This document shows, in pieces, positions 17,010 through 26,883 of a DNA stretch of 64,000 nucleotides. A program made the position numbers and the translations under genes. The notes below the pieces were generated by a model, which made no database searches, was not told the DNA's origin, and was given only the letters and a program-made list of their open reading frames with translations. Location: NCBI RefSeq assembly GCF_041435015.1, contig NZ_CP107989.1, positions 9,796,001-9,860,000 of the forward strand. The letters run 5' to 3'. Position 1 is the stretch's first letter; every line of letters starts with the position of its first letter. Origin of the DNA: Streptomyces canus. GTDB taxonomy: Bacteria; Actinomycetota; Actinomycetes; Streptomycetales; Streptomycetaceae.

Positions 17010-17456
17010 TCAGGCGGCGAATCGCTTGAATGCCGCCCGGGTGCCCGAACCGGCGATGCCGTCGATGGCGCCCGTGTAGCCGTAGTCAGCCTTCAGCAGA
17101 CGCTGCAGCGCCTTGATGGTGTTGGGCCCCGGGTCCCCGTCGATGTCGTCCGTGTAGCCCCAGTACGTCGCGAGGCAGCGCTGGAAGGCCTTCCAGCTGT
17201 TGGTGCCCAGCTGGCCGTCGATGCCGCCCGTGTAGCCCCAGTAGTCCGCGAGGAAGTTCTGGACGTTCTTGGCCTCGGCCGTGGTCAGACCGAAGTTCTG
17301 CGTCGCGGCCACGGCGGCGGGCTGGGCGACGGCAGCCGTCCGCGCGGTGCTCGTGGTCGCCGCGAAGCTGGTGCCCGCGGTCGCCACACTGCCGGCGGCG
17401 AGGCCGGCAACGGCGATGACGCCGGCGATGGTCCTGCCCAGAGCGTTCGGTCGCAT
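17010..17456 (-). CDS. Small secreted peptidoglycan-binding protein
   Basis: A 148-residue protein with an N-terminal signal peptide (IAGVIAVAGLAAGSVATAG, cleavage near TSFA) followed by three related segments containing DYWGYTGGIDGQLG, TYWGYTDDIDGDPG and DYGYTGAIDGIAG. The WGYTGxIDG pattern with downstream W/IKAFQR helices is a peptidoglycan-binding fold built from short repeats. No catalytic domain is present, so it is probably a wall-associated binding protein or adaptor. ATG 17456 has gaaagagg about 7 nt upstream. It lies between the CHAP protein (same strand) and the membrane HTH proteins (divergent, 275 bp), forming one cell-wall locus. Confidence 0.85.
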   Translation of the reverse strand: MRPNALGRTIAGVIAVAGLAAGSVATAGTSFAATTSTARTAAVAQPAAVAATQNFGLTTAEAKNVQNFLADYWGYTGGIDGQLGTNSWKAFQRCLATYWGYTDDIDGDPGPNTIKALQRLLKADYGYTGAIDGIAGSGTRAAFKRFAA

Positions 17457-17731
17457 GTGTTCCTCTTTCGTTTGTGGGGTCGGCACCTGTCACGCCGAGC
17501 GGGCCAGGTGGCGGGACCAAGGTGCCTGGCGCCCGGGCACCGCGGCCACGGCTGCGGCCCAGGTGGCGGTCTTACGGGACGACCACCCTGCTGACCTGCG
17601 GTGACAGCATCCGGTGGGACGGTGATGTGGGACACCTGTGACAGATGTGGCGTGCTCATGCAGAATGCGCAGGAGCGGAGGGGGCCGCTGCTCACGCACA
17701 CGACCATGGTGATGACCGCTTTGGGGGAAAC

Positions 17732-18558
17732 ATGCCGCGCTCCAGGACGCTGCCCGCGGAACTCGACCCCGGCGCACGGCAGTTGGTGACCCGTTTACGC
17801 GGGCTGAAGGACCACAGCGAGCTGACGATGCGTCAGCTCGCGGTCAAGACCGGCTACAGCGCCAAGTCGTGGGAGCGTTACCTGGGAGGCACGTCGCTGC
17901 CACCACGGGAGGCGGTGGAGGCCCTGGCCCGGATCACCGGCACCGACCCCGTTCCCCTGCTCGCGCTGCACGAGATCGCCGTCGACGCCCGGGACGGCCG
18001 CCGCGCAAGGCCCGCCGCACAGCAGCAGAACGAGCAGCGCGAGCGGGAACAGGAGCAACCGGCCCGTGCGACGACGCCGCATCCCGGGCCACCGGCCGCA
18101 GCGACACCGCGCACGCCGCCCCGTGCCACCGGACCGGCCTCCGGTCGCTTCCCGCACGTCGCGCTCACCGCAGGCATCGCCGCCCTGGCCGTAGCCCTTT
18201 CGGCGGCGCTGCTGCTCATGCTGCGCCTTGACGACGAAGCCGGTCGGGCAGCCGTCACCGCTTCGCCCCGCACCACCGCGGCCTCCCCACCGCCCTCCTA
18301 CACATGCCGCATCGCACGGGTCGACGGCCGCTGGTCGGCGGGCATCAACAAGGGCCGCGACACCGAGATCGTCTACGGCGCCACCGGTGCCGACGTCGCC
18401 GAGGCGCAGTGTCTGCTGCGCCGGGCAGGCATCTCACCCGGCGGCATCGACGGCATGTTCGGCCCGCTGACGCTGCGGGCGGTCAAGACGTTCCAGGAAC
18501 GCGCGGGCCTCGCAGTCGACGGCATGCTGGGGCCGCGCTCGTGGAAGGCGTTGCGCGG

Positions 18559-18562
<4 letters not shown>
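17732..18562 (+). CDS. Membrane-anchored helix-turn-helix protein with outer peptidoglycan-binding domain
   Basis: The 276-residue protein has an N-terminal XRE-like HTH (about residues 12-70: TMRQLAVKTGYSAKSWERYL), a proline/glutamine-rich linker, one transmembrane helix (about 145-170: VALTAGIAALAVALSAALLL) and a C-terminal peptidoglycan-binding domain (about 195-275: ISPGGIDGMFGPLTLRAVKT). With positively charged DNA-binding residues inside, the peptidoglycan domain should face the wall. It is therefore a candidate one-component regulator that reads cell-wall state directly. The start at 17732 follows gggggaa. Its stop overlaps the next start as ATGA, so the two are translationally coupled. 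Confidence 0.87.
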
Positions 18563-19515
<953 letters not shown>

Positions 19516-19665
19516 CGTGACCAGCAGGCCCGGCTGAACCGTCACAGGTTCAGCGCCTGGCGCTCGTGACGCTCACGTTCACTACCCCGCGCAACCGTGC
19601 GCCGCTGCTCAGGGAGTCGTCGATGCGCTACACAAGGCATCTACATGAGCTACCAGGGGGACGCG

Positions 19666-20376
19666 ATGAGCTCATCAGGGGGAAGTGGCGCGGGTGCACC
19701 AGCCGGAAACGGTTCAACCGATGGTGACGCTGCCCAGAGAAGTAACCACCGGATCCAGATCATCGCGGCGGTGATCGCCGCGGCAGCAGCGCTCTGTGTT
19801 CCGGTCGTGGCGTTCCTGCTGCCCGAGGACGGCAGGTCAGGGGCGGCCGTCACATCCGATCCCCAAGGCAGCTCGACGTCAACCGGGTCGTGCAAGCTGG
19901 ACAAGTTGTCCCAGCATTGGGTGACGCCCGATTCAGTGCCACAAAATCGCCAGTACTACGAGAACGGCAGCGAGCCCGACGTACGAGTGCGGATCAGTGC
20001 CGGAGACAATCCCAGCATCGAAGTCGTGGGGCAAATCAAACTGGCGCCGCACCCCGGTCAGGACCTGCTCCTGGCCGTGTGGCCCGACCCCAATTCACGG
20101 GACACCACGGGAAACCGGGGGTCCGGCCAGTACTATCCACACGGTTCCATCGAGCCGGACTCAACGGGCTGCTGGAACGACGCGCCTCACCTGGTGGGGT
20201 ATCCGGGCGTACGGGGAATCACGGAAACCTACTCCCTGGAGCTCGTCCCGCACGACCAGGCTGTGAAGGTCCTTGCCCGAGAAGGCCATCCCGACGGCTA
20301 CTCGCCCCAGGAATGGGAAGCCCTCGACACCACCACGGTCTTCAGCTTCACCGTTCCTACGGCCAAAGAGACGTGA
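19666..20376 (+). CDS. Hypothetical membrane-anchored extracytoplasmic protein
   Basis: No family is recognised. The 236-residue protein has a Ser/Gly-rich head, one transmembrane helix (IIAAVIAAAAALCVPVVAFL) and an outer domain of about 170 residues with two cysteines (SCKLDKLSQ and GCWNDAP) and aromatic/Pro-rich strands, ending in VFSFTVPTAKET. The ATG at 19666 follows aggggg at a suitable distance; in-frame ATGs at 19645 and earlier are possible but lack such a site. The orientation suggests an outer sensor or binding domain. It lies 150 nt downstream of the DUF2690 gene and could belong to the same transcription unit. Confidence 0.7.
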   Translation: MSSSGGSGAGAPAGNGSTDGDAAQRSNHRIQIIAAVIAAAAALCVPVVAFLLPEDGRSGAAVTSDPQGSSTSTGSCKLDKLSQHWVTPDSVPQNRQYYENGSEPDVRVRISAGDNPSIEVVGQIKLAPHPGQDLLLAVWPDPNSRDTTGNRGSGQYYPHGSIEPDSTGCWNDAPHLVGYPGVRGITETYSLELVPHDQAVKVLAREGHPDGYSPQEWEALDTTTVFSFTVPTAKET

Positions 20377-20387
20377 CCGCCGATACA

Positions 20388-20402
20388 GCCTCCTGCGGAG
20401 GC
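20388..20402. terminator. Short hairpin between convergent genes
   Basis: GCCTCC-TGC-GGAGGC forms a 6-bp GC stem 12 nt after the stop of the membrane protein gene and about 90 nt beyond the convergent fucosidase stop. There is no T-tract, which is common for streptomycete terminators. Confidence 0.4.
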
Positions 20403-20492
20403 AGTGATGCCCCCGCAGGACCGCGTCCTCATCCGGAAGACGTTGAGCGCACCGCGAGCGGTCACGTCCTCCTGCCGCTTCGGCGTCGTCGG

Positions 20493-22841
20493 TCAGGCGT
20501 TCCAGTTCACCTTGAAGACCCAGACATGCTGTCCCGCTTTGCGGGCCGCCGCCGGGACGTCGATCACCAGCGCTCCCTTGCTGAGCGTCCAGGTCAGTGG
20601 CCGGTCGTGGCCCAGCATCGTCACCGTGTCACCGTTGCGGATCGGGACCGGCGCCTCAACGGTGAGCCGTGAGCCCGGCTGTGCCAGAGAGTGGATGTAG
20701 AAGGCCCGGTTCGGGCGGACGGTGAAGCGGAGGTCGTCACCCAGTTCCGCCATCTTCGACCAGTACGTCGTGTCGTAGACGGCCTCTCCGTTCGTCCGCA
20801 GCCACCGACCCGTCTCCCGCAGTCGTGTCTGCATGATCTCCGGGATGGTGCCGTCGGCGCGTGGGCCGATGTCGAGCAGGAAGTTGCCGTTCTTGGAGAC
20901 GATGTCCACCAGGCTCTGCACGACCTGTTCCGTCGTCATGTAGGAGCCGTCGGGGGTGGCCTGGTTGTAGCCGTAGCTGAAGGGGTCCAGGCCGCGGCTG
21001 GACTCCCATTTGGCGATCACGGTGTTGTCGTACGTCGTGTACTCGGGCGTCGTGAAGTCGTGGAAGGAGATGCCCGAGCGGTTGTTGACGGTGACGTCGA
21101 TGGGACGGGACCGGTTCTTGGCGTGGTTGAAGTACTCGGCGAGCACGTGCACGCTGTCGTTGGCGCCGCCGATGTCGCACCAGATGAGCTCCGGGTCGTA
21201 CCCGTGGATCAGCTCGAGCATCTGGGGGGCCTGATAGTCCTTCACGAAGTCCTTGCCCGCGCTGTATCCGGTGTAGGGCACGGGGTCGAGGGTGTACGGG
21301 TTGCGCGGGGCGTGGCCCATCCAGGGGTTGTCCGGGTTGAACCACTCGGGCATCGAGAAGTAGAGGCCGCGGTGGAGCTCGGGCGTGTAGCGCCGGGACG
21401 CCTCGAACAGCTCCTTGAGCAGGTCCCGCTTCGGGCCCATCTTCACGGCGTTGCGGTCGGAGACCTTGGTGTCCCAGAGGGCGAATCCCTCGTGGTGCTT
21501 GGAGGTCAGCACGTGGTACTGGGCACCGGCGTCCCGGAACAGCTCGACCCAGGATCGCGGGTCGAACTTCTCCGCCGTGAAGCGCGGGATGAAGTCGTCG
21601 TAGGCGAAGTCCTCGCCGTAGGTGTCCCGGTGGTGGGCGTACGTGGGGTTGTTCGGGTCCTGCATCTGGTCCCAGTACCACTCGGCGTACTGCGTGCCGA
21701 CCGGCGCCCAGGCGGGCACCGAGTACACGCCCCAGTGGATGAAGATGCCGAACTTGGCGCTGTGGAACCAGTACGGCGCCTGGTGACCGGAGAGGGAGGT
21801 CTCGGTCGGCTGGTAGTCGGCGACGCCGAGGGACAACCGGCTGCGCTGGGTGGCGGCCGTGGCGCCGCGGCCGGTGACCGTCACCACGCCGTCCTGGGAG
21901 GTGCCGGGTGCCGTCCCCGTGCGGTTGCGGATACCGATGCGGACGCGAGCCTGCTCGCCGGGGTCGAGGCGGCGGACGGCGGCGGGCTCCACGGTCCGGG
22001 CGCCCGGCACCGTGACCTGTACCGACACGTCGTCGCCGGTCAGGACGGCGGCGGTCCCCGCGTTGACGACGGTGGCCTCGACGCTCTGGGCGCCCGTGGA
22101 CGTCAGGAGCGAGTTCGTGGAGTGGGCGTCGCGCAGGATGAGTGCGCGTCCCTGGGCGACCGGCTGGAGGGAGAGCGCGAACACGTGCAGCGAGGTCTGG
22201 TTCGGCTCGGGTGCGTGGGTGGTCGGCAAGGTGATGGCGATCGCCTCGCGCTGCGGATCGACCCATACCTCCGAGGTGCCGATGCCGACGCTGTGGTCGT
22301 CCTTCGCGCCGTCCGGACCGTAGCGGTACGGCGCCGACAGCGAACCGCCTGCCGCGTACCAGTCCGCTCCGGTCAGGCCGGCCGTCGTGGTCGAACCGTC
22401 CGCGTAGTGCACGGTTGCCTTGCCCGAGGCGTTGCCGTAACTCCCCGAGGTGAGGAAGTAGGCCGCCATGTAGCGGCCCTTGGGCAGGTCGATGCGCTGA
22501 CCGAGCGCGACGACGTTGTTCTTGGCGCCTGCGGCCGAGGAAGGGAAGACGAAGGAAACGCCGTCCACCTCCACCTGGCCGGCCGGGAGTTCCTCGCCCG
22601 GGAACGTGTAGCCGGAGCCGTCGAAGTCGCCGCCGCGCGCGGCGGCGGTGTCGATGGCGTCGTTGTCGTAGAGGCTGTCGAGGGGTACGGGAACCGGAGC
22701 GGGCACGGGCGCCCAGGTCCGGCTCTGCTCTGCGACCGCCTGAGCAGCGTGGGCGTCGGTCGTGGAGGCGAAGGAAAGAGCGGCTGAGGCAGCGACACCC
22801 GCCGTGACGCCGAGGACGTGACGTCTTGGATACGTACTCAT
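20493..22841 (-). CDS. Secreted GH29 alpha-L-fucosidase
   Basis: This 782-residue exported enzyme has a Tat-like signal (YPRRHVLGVTAGVAASAALS, then A-rich c-region) and an N-terminal beta-rich region of about 330 residues. The GH29 catalytic barrel follows, with FGIFIHWGVYSVPAW, HVLTSKHHEGFALWD and the nucleophile aspartate in ELIWCDIGG (about residue 556), plus a C-terminal beta domain. It should release terminal L-fucose from external glycans. The start at 22841 is chosen because similarity begins at the signal peptide; a start 12 nt upstream is possible. An inverted repeat sits immediately upstream, suggesting control by a carbohydrate-responsive repressor. No fucose uptake genes are adjacent. 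Confidence 0.92.
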   Translation of the reverse strand: MSTYPRRHVLGVTAGVAASAALSFASTTDAHAAQAVAEQSRTWAPVPAPVPVPLDSLYDNDAIDTAAARGGDFDGSGYTFPGEELPAGQVEVDGVSFVFPSSAAGAKNNVVALGQRIDLPKGRYMAAYFLTSGSYGNASGKATVHYADGSTTTAGLTGADWYAAGGSLSAPYRYGPDGAKDDHSVGIGTSEVWVDPQREAIAITLPTTHAPEPNQTSLHVFALSLQPVAQGRALILRDAHSTNSLLTSTGAQSVEATVVNAGTAAVLTGDDVSVQVTVPGARTVEPAAVRRLDPGEQARVRIGIRNRTGTAPGTSQDGVVTVTGRGATAATQRSRLSLGVADYQPTETSLSGHQAPYWFHSAKFGIFIHWGVYSVPAWAPVGTQYAEWYWDQMQDPNNPTYAHHRDTYGEDFAYDDFIPRFTAEKFDPRSWVELFRDAGAQYHVLTSKHHEGFALWDTKVSDRNAVKMGPKRDLLKELFEASRRYTPELHRGLYFSMPEWFNPDNPWMGHAPRNPYTLDPVPYTGYSAGKDFVKDYQAPQMLELIHGYDPELIWCDIGGANDSVHVLAEYFNHAKNRSRPIDVTVNNRSGISFHDFTTPEYTTYDNTVIAKWESSRGLDPFSYGYNQATPDGSYMTTEQVVQSLVDIVSKNGNFLLDIGPRADGTIPEIMQTRLRETGRWLRTNGEAVYDTTYWSKMAELGDDLRFTVRPNRAFYIHSLAQPGSRLTVEAPVPIRNGDTVTMLGHDRPLTWTLSKGALVIDVPAAARKAGQHVWVFKVNWNA

Positions 22842-22850
22842 GGCGGCTCC

Positions 22851-22875
22851 CAATCATCGGATGTCTTGATGATTG
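22851..22875. promoter_or_regulatory. Inverted repeat upstream of the fucosidase gene
   Basis: CAATCATC and GATGATTG are perfect 8-bp inverted arms separated by 9 nt, lying 10-34 nt before the fucosidase start and overlapping its ribosome-binding region. This is a plausible repressor operator at a glycosidase gene. No regulator gene is adjacent, so the binding protein is unknown. Confidence 0.5.
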
Positions 22876-23293
22876 GGGAGGCGTGAGAGGGTGTCAATGG
22901 GGAGTGCGTGGAAGAGAGTTGAAGCAGAGGTCGGATGGGTGGGGGCCCCACGGCGAGGGTGACGGCCGCTTCCAGGACGTTGTAGGTGCTGGTCACGGCG
23001 ACCGGCAGCCGTGTTCGATGGGCCGGCACACCGCGGTGGCCGGGGTGGAACCGTCTTGGCCGCCTCCACCGCGACCACGGGAGCGCGCGGTTGCTCGAGA
23101 GCGGGGCCGATACGTTCGTCGGCGGCTTGGCAAAGGCTCGCTGAGGGGGAGGTCGCTGGATCGGCGGAACATCGGCGCCGAGATTGGCAGCGCGCTGTCT
23201 CATCTCGCCGTGCCGGCACGCACCTCTGCCTCCGGCATCAATGGGAGACATCCTCACGCACGCGCCGCCGCAGATCCCCGGCCCACCAACGGC
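22876..23293. other. About 420 bp without a recognisable gene
   Basis: This should contain the fucosidase promoter. Open frames here are short, Arg/Pro-rich and unsupported by motifs or start signals on either strand. Confidence 0.6.
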
Positions 23294-23329
23294 CGACGGT
23301 CACCGCTGCGCGCGCAGCGGTGACCGTCG
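23294..23329. terminator. 36-bp perfect palindrome after the MBL-fold gene
   Basis: Two 18-nt arms beginning CGACGGTCACCGC and ending GCGGTGACCGTCG meet with no spacer. The hairpin lies 15 nt beyond the stop of the minus-strand gene at 23344-24426, the usual position of a rho-independent-type terminator in streptomycetes; no T-tract is present. Confidence 0.7.
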
Positions 23330-23343
23330 TGTTGTCGCGAACT

Positions 23344-24426
23344 TCAGCAGCAGCCTGCCGTGGGGGCGCTCCTGGCCGCCATCGTCGTCGCAGTCGTGGT
23401 GGCGGCCGCCCGCTGATCCTGGGCGATGCGGCCGCGCAGCATGGTCTCCACGATCTTCATGAAGCGGTGTGCTGTCGAGGTGCCCACGATGAACGGGTTC
23501 TCGCGGCCGTTCGGCGCGCTGCGCAGCGCTTCCATGCGCTCGAGGCCGTAGTCGGCGAAGCCGTGGTTGCTCAGCTCGACGTCGACACCGGCCCGCCTCG
23601 CCCGGGAGGCGAAGGTGAGGGCGGAGGAGAGGTACGTCTGCTTGCTCGCGGTGGCCGCGGGCGGGTTGGTCCCGCCCCACAGCATCGCCGTGTGGGTGCG
23701 GCCCCGCCAACGGGCCGGGAAGATCGGCGAGACGGTGCCGGGTGTGTGTCCCGGTGTGTGGTCGAGCGTCACGGTGGTACCGCCCAGCGTCAGCTTCTGG
23801 CCGTCGGCGATGTCCAGGTCGCGGGTGGGTGCGTTGGCCGGGGACGTGGAGGCGAGGAGGTCCCAGTCGGCCGGGGCCATCATGACCCGGGCTCCGTACC
23901 GGTCGGCCAGGTACTGGGCGCCGCCGAAGTGGTCGCCGTGGCCGTGGGTGACCACGACGTACTTGATCGTCGAAGGGTCGGCCCCCAGGCTGCGCAGTCC
24001 GGAGACGATGTACTGCTCTGCCTCGTCCGGGTTGTCGAGGGCGTCGATGAGGATGATGCCGCGTGGGGTGAGGATCGCCGTGGCCGACACGAAGCCGACG
24101 CTGAGCACGGCGACGTTGTCGAAGATCCGCAGTGGCGCGGGAGCGGTGGGCCTCGGCGGGGTGTAGCCGGCGGTGAGCGCGCTGACGATGCTCTTGAGGA
24201 CCGGGTCGTCGCCGGCCAGTTCGGCTGCGCGGTCGAAGTAGTCCTGTGCGGCGGGGACCGCGGACGCCGAGGTCTCGGCGGAGGCACGTCCGGGAAGCAG
24301 CGACGCTGCGCCGGCGGTGAGTGCCGCGGCGGCGCCGAGCTGCCACAGGCGGCGGCGCGTCAGGGCTCCGTGGGGGCGGACTTCGGGCGATGCCTGGCGG
24401 ATGGGGGCGGTGTGCGGCTCGTTCAT
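23344..24426 (-). CDS. Exported metallo-beta-lactamase-fold hydrolase
   Basis: The 360-residue protein has a twin-arginine-type N-terminus (TRRRLWQLGAAAALTAGAAS, then LLPGRASA) and an MBL domain with the metal motif HGHGDHFGG, a later HTPGHTPGT histidine, and an SNHGF histidine near the C-terminus. An N-terminal helical segment (DYFDRAAELAGDDPVLKSIV) precedes the fold, as in exported MBL proteins of actinobacteria. It is the last gene of the minus-strand group of the aromatic-acid locus, 98 nt after the MHS transporter. The substrate is unknown; an exported hydrolase acting on an ester or lactone precursor of the transported acid is possible. The very C-terminal Thr/Ala-rich tail is unusual. 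Confidence 0.85.
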   Translation of the reverse strand: MNEPHTAPIRQASPEVRPHGALTRRRLWQLGAAAALTAGAASLLPGRASAETSASAVPAAQDYFDRAAELAGDDPVLKSIVSALTAGYTPPRPTAPAPLRIFDNVAVLSVGFVSATAILTPRGIILIDALDNPDEAEQYIVSGLRSLGADPSTIKYVVVTHGHGDHFGGAQYLADRYGARVMMAPADWDLLASTSPANAPTRDLDIADGQKLTLGGTTVTLDHTPGHTPGTVSPIFPARWRGRTHTAMLWGGTNPPAATASKQTYLSSALTFASRARRAGVDVELSNHGFADYGLERMEALRSAPNGRENPFIVGTSTAHRFMKIVETMLRGRIAQDQRAAATTTATTMAARSAPTAGCC

Positions 24427-24524
24427 GCGGGAGCTCCTCGAAGCGTGGTGGTGGGGGGGAGGGGGTGTTGTGGTCGGTCGCCTGTCGCCGCGGCGTGGGC
24501 TGCGTCGGCCGGTTTTGACGTTGC

Positions 24525-25871
24525 TCAGGCGGTCACGACCGCCTGCTCGTCCTTCTCGCCGGCCTCGGCCTCGGCCTCGCTGAGCGGCACGCCCTGGCGC
24601 TCCTTCAGGACGAACGTGACGGCGAGTCCGACCACCGTCACTCCCGCGAGGTAGACGGCGACGGAATACACGGTGCCGGTGCCGGACTGCAGGGCTTCGG
24701 CGATCATGGGGGCGAATGCGCCGCCGAGTACGGCTCCGATGGCGTACGACAGGGCCGCACCGCTGTACCGGACGGCGGTGGGGTACAGCTCCGCGAACAG
24801 TGCGGCCTGCGGACCGTAGGTGAGCCCCAAGCCGATGCTGTAGAGGACGAGCGCCACCACGACGAGGCCGGTGTTCGCCGTGTTGAGCAGCGCGAAGAAC
24901 GGGAACATCCAGGCGAGTTGGATGACGAAGCCGATGCGGTAGACACGGAGGCGGCCGAATCGGTCGGACAACCGGCCGCCCGCGAGGGTGCTGGCCAGCC
25001 AGCCGACCGCGGCGACCATGACGCAGATGAGGATCAGCGTCGGGTCCATGCCCAGATGGTTCACGGAGTAGCTCTGGACGTAGCCGCCGGTGGTCATGTA
25101 GCCGACGGCGTTGTTCGCGGCGAAGAGCAGGGCGCCCGCCACGACGAGCGGCCAGTGGTTCTTGAACAGCACGGCGATCGGGGCTCGCGACTGGTTCCCG
25201 GACTCCTTCAGCTCCCGGTAGGCGGGGCTTTCCTCGACCTTGCGGCGGATGACGAACCCGGCGGCGACGAGGACGACGCTGAGCAGGAAGGGGATGCGCC
25301 AGCCCCAGGCGAGGAACTGGTCGTCCGTGGTGAGAGCGGTGACGGCCGCCAGGGCGCCGTTGGCCAGCAGCAGGCCGAGCGGTGCGCCGAGCTGGGGGTA
25401 GGAGCCGAACCTCCCGCGCTGTCCCGGTGGTGCGTGCTCCACGGAGATCAGCGCGGCGCCGCCCCACTCGCCGCCGGCGGACAGGCCCTGAAGGATGCGC
25501 AGGAGGACGAGGATGACCGGGGCGCTCATCCCGATGGAGGCGGACGACGGTACGAGGCCTATCAGGGTGGTGGAGACGCCCATGAGCAGCAGGGTGGCGA
25601 TCAGCATCGCGCGGCGGCCGAGCCGGTCACCGAGGTGCCCGGCGAGCGCGGCTCCGACCGGCCGGAAGAAGAAGCTGATGCCGATGGTCGCGAAGGAGAT
25701 GACCAGCGAGTCCTCGCCGAGCCCGTCGAAGAACTCGCTGCCGAACACGAGTCCGGTGCACAGGGCGTAGATGAAGAAGTCGTACCACTCGATGGTGGTG
25801 CCCGCCATGGCGGCGAGCGCGACCGTGCGGTGCTGACTCCGGTTGCCGGATGTCTGAGCGGATGGGGACAT
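24525..25871 (-). CDS. MHS-family MFS transporter (organic/aromatic acid uptake)
   Basis: The 448-residue 12-helix permease shows MHS-family signatures: TTIEWYDFFIYALCTG in helix 1, GHLGDRLGRRAMLI in the first cytoplasmic loop, the RILQGLSAGGEWGGAALISVEHA segment and FAELYPTAVRYSG late in the protein. MHS permeases take up carboxylates by proton symport (shikimate, proline/betaine, alpha-ketoglutarate, 4-hydroxyphenylacetate). Its place between the class II aldolase and MBL genes, under the PucR regulator, suggests import of an aryl-acetate or related acid destined for the divergent dioxygenase operon. Specificity is inferred only from context. Confidence 0.9.
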   Translation of the reverse strand: MSPSAQTSGNRSQHRTVALAAMAGTTIEWYDFFIYALCTGLVFGSEFFDGLGEDSLVISFATIGISFFFRPVGAALAGHLGDRLGRRAMLIATLLLMGVSTTLIGLVPSSASIGMSAPVILVLLRILQGLSAGGEWGGAALISVEHAPPGQRGRFGSYPQLGAPLGLLLANGALAAVTALTTDDQFLAWGWRIPFLLSVVLVAAGFVIRRKVEESPAYRELKESGNQSRAPIAVLFKNHWPLVVAGALLFAANNAVGYMTTGGYVQSYSVNHLGMDPTLILICVMVAAVGWLASTLAGGRLSDRFGRLRVYRIGFVIQLAWMFPFFALLNTANTGLVVVALVLYSIGLGLTYGPQAALFAELYPTAVRYSGAALSYAIGAVLGGAFAPMIAEALQSGTGTVYSVAVYLAGVTVVGLAVTFVLKERQGVPLSEAEAEAGEKDEQAVVTA

Positions 25872-25964
25872 GGGGAGTCCGATCGTCGTCGGGTCGTCGT
25901 TGGCCCGGGGGAGCGGGAGGGTGTCCGACGGCGTGGTCCGGTGGGCGTGTCACCGGCAGGCGTG

Positions 25965-26744
25965 TCAGACGGCGTAGTCGGGGGCGACGCGGTCGATCCT
26001 GCGGCGCAGTGCGTCGAACAGGGTCCTGCCCGCCTCGGTACGGTCGCCCATCTGGAAGGACTCCTTGGTCGAGCGCACCGCCGCCTCCCGGCTCACCGCG
26101 GTCAGCGGCTGCCCGGACTGCTGGGCGGCGAGCTGGATCTCACAGGCCCGTTGCAGCGTCCACAGGGCGGCGAAGGCGGCGGGGACGGTCGGTCCCACCG
26201 CCAGCAGGCCGTGGTTGCGCAGGATCATCAGGTCGCGGTCGCCGAGGTCGGCCACCAGCCGTGGCTTCTCCTCGGGGTCGACGGTGATGCCCTCGAAGTC
26301 GTGGTAGGCGACCATGTCGTGCAGTTGCGCGGCGTAGAAGTTGTCCGGGTCCAGTCCACCGCGCAGACAGGCGACTCCGGTGCCTGCTGTGGTGTGGGTG
26401 TGCATGATGCAGTGCGCGTCGGGCCGACCGGCGTGGACCACCGAGTGGATCAGCAGCCCCGCCTCGTTGACGGGCCAGTCCGAGTCCGACAGGACGTTGC
26501 CGTCGAGGTCGATCTTCACGAGGTTGGACGCGGTCACTTCGTCGTACATCAGGCCGAACGGGTTGATCAGGAGGTGTCCCTCCTCGCCGGGCACCCGGAC
26601 GGTGATGTGGTTGAAGATCATCTCCACCCATCCGAGGTGGTGGAAGACGCGGTAGCAGGCGGCGAGTTCGAGCCGCGCCCGCCACTCCGCATCACTCATG
26701 TACGCCGGTTTCGCCGTGCTCGTCGGGGTGTCCAGAACGGTCAC
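25965..26744 (-). CDS. Class II aldolase/adducin family protein
   Basis: The 259-residue protein has the class II aldolase metal site in the IMHTHTTAGTG pair and a third histidine in ILRNHGLLAVGPTV, plus FNHITVRVPG near the N-terminus. Members cleave or decarboxylate hydroxy-keto acids using zinc or manganese. The GTG at 26744 is chosen for its excellent AAGGAG 7 nt upstream; earlier in-frame ATGs lack this. It is located downstream of PucR and upstream of the MHS permease, so it may carry out a decarboxylation or side step of the aromatic-acid pathway. It is distinct from the HpaI-type aldolase, whose role may be taken by the DapA-like gene. Confidence 0.87.
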   Translation of the reverse strand: MTVLDTPTSTAKPAYMSDAEWRARLELAACYRVFHHLGWVEMIFNHITVRVPGEEGHLLINPFGLMYDEVTASNLVKIDLDGNVLSDSDWPVNEAGLLIHSVVHAGRPDAHCIMHTHTTAGTGVACLRGGLDPDNFYAAQLHDMVAYHDFEGITVDPEEKPRLVADLGDRDLMILRNHGLLAVGPTVPAAFAALWTLQRACEIQLAAQQSGQPLTAVSREAAVRSTKESFQMGDRTEAGRTLFDALRRRIDRVAPDYAV

Positions 26745-26883
26745 TGCCGTGCTCCTTGATTGCTGCGTGGGCATCGCCGGTACCGGGTGAAGGCCTCGGT
26801 GTGCAGGAGCATGGGCGCGCGACCGTCCGCGAGCCAATGTCGGGTTCGACAGTGAATCCGGTGGAGTGGTGTCCGATGCGACA

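Noticed and set aside
20691..22787. Long plus-strand open frame of almost 700 codons
   Set aside because: It is exactly antisense to the alpha-L-fucosidase and its translation is a low-complexity Val/Gly/Arg sequence without motifs; a GC-skew shadow.
24918..26759. 613-codon plus-strand frame
   Set aside because: Antisense to the MHS transporter and class II aldolase, both of which have strong family signatures; translation is Asp/Gly/Val-rich noise.
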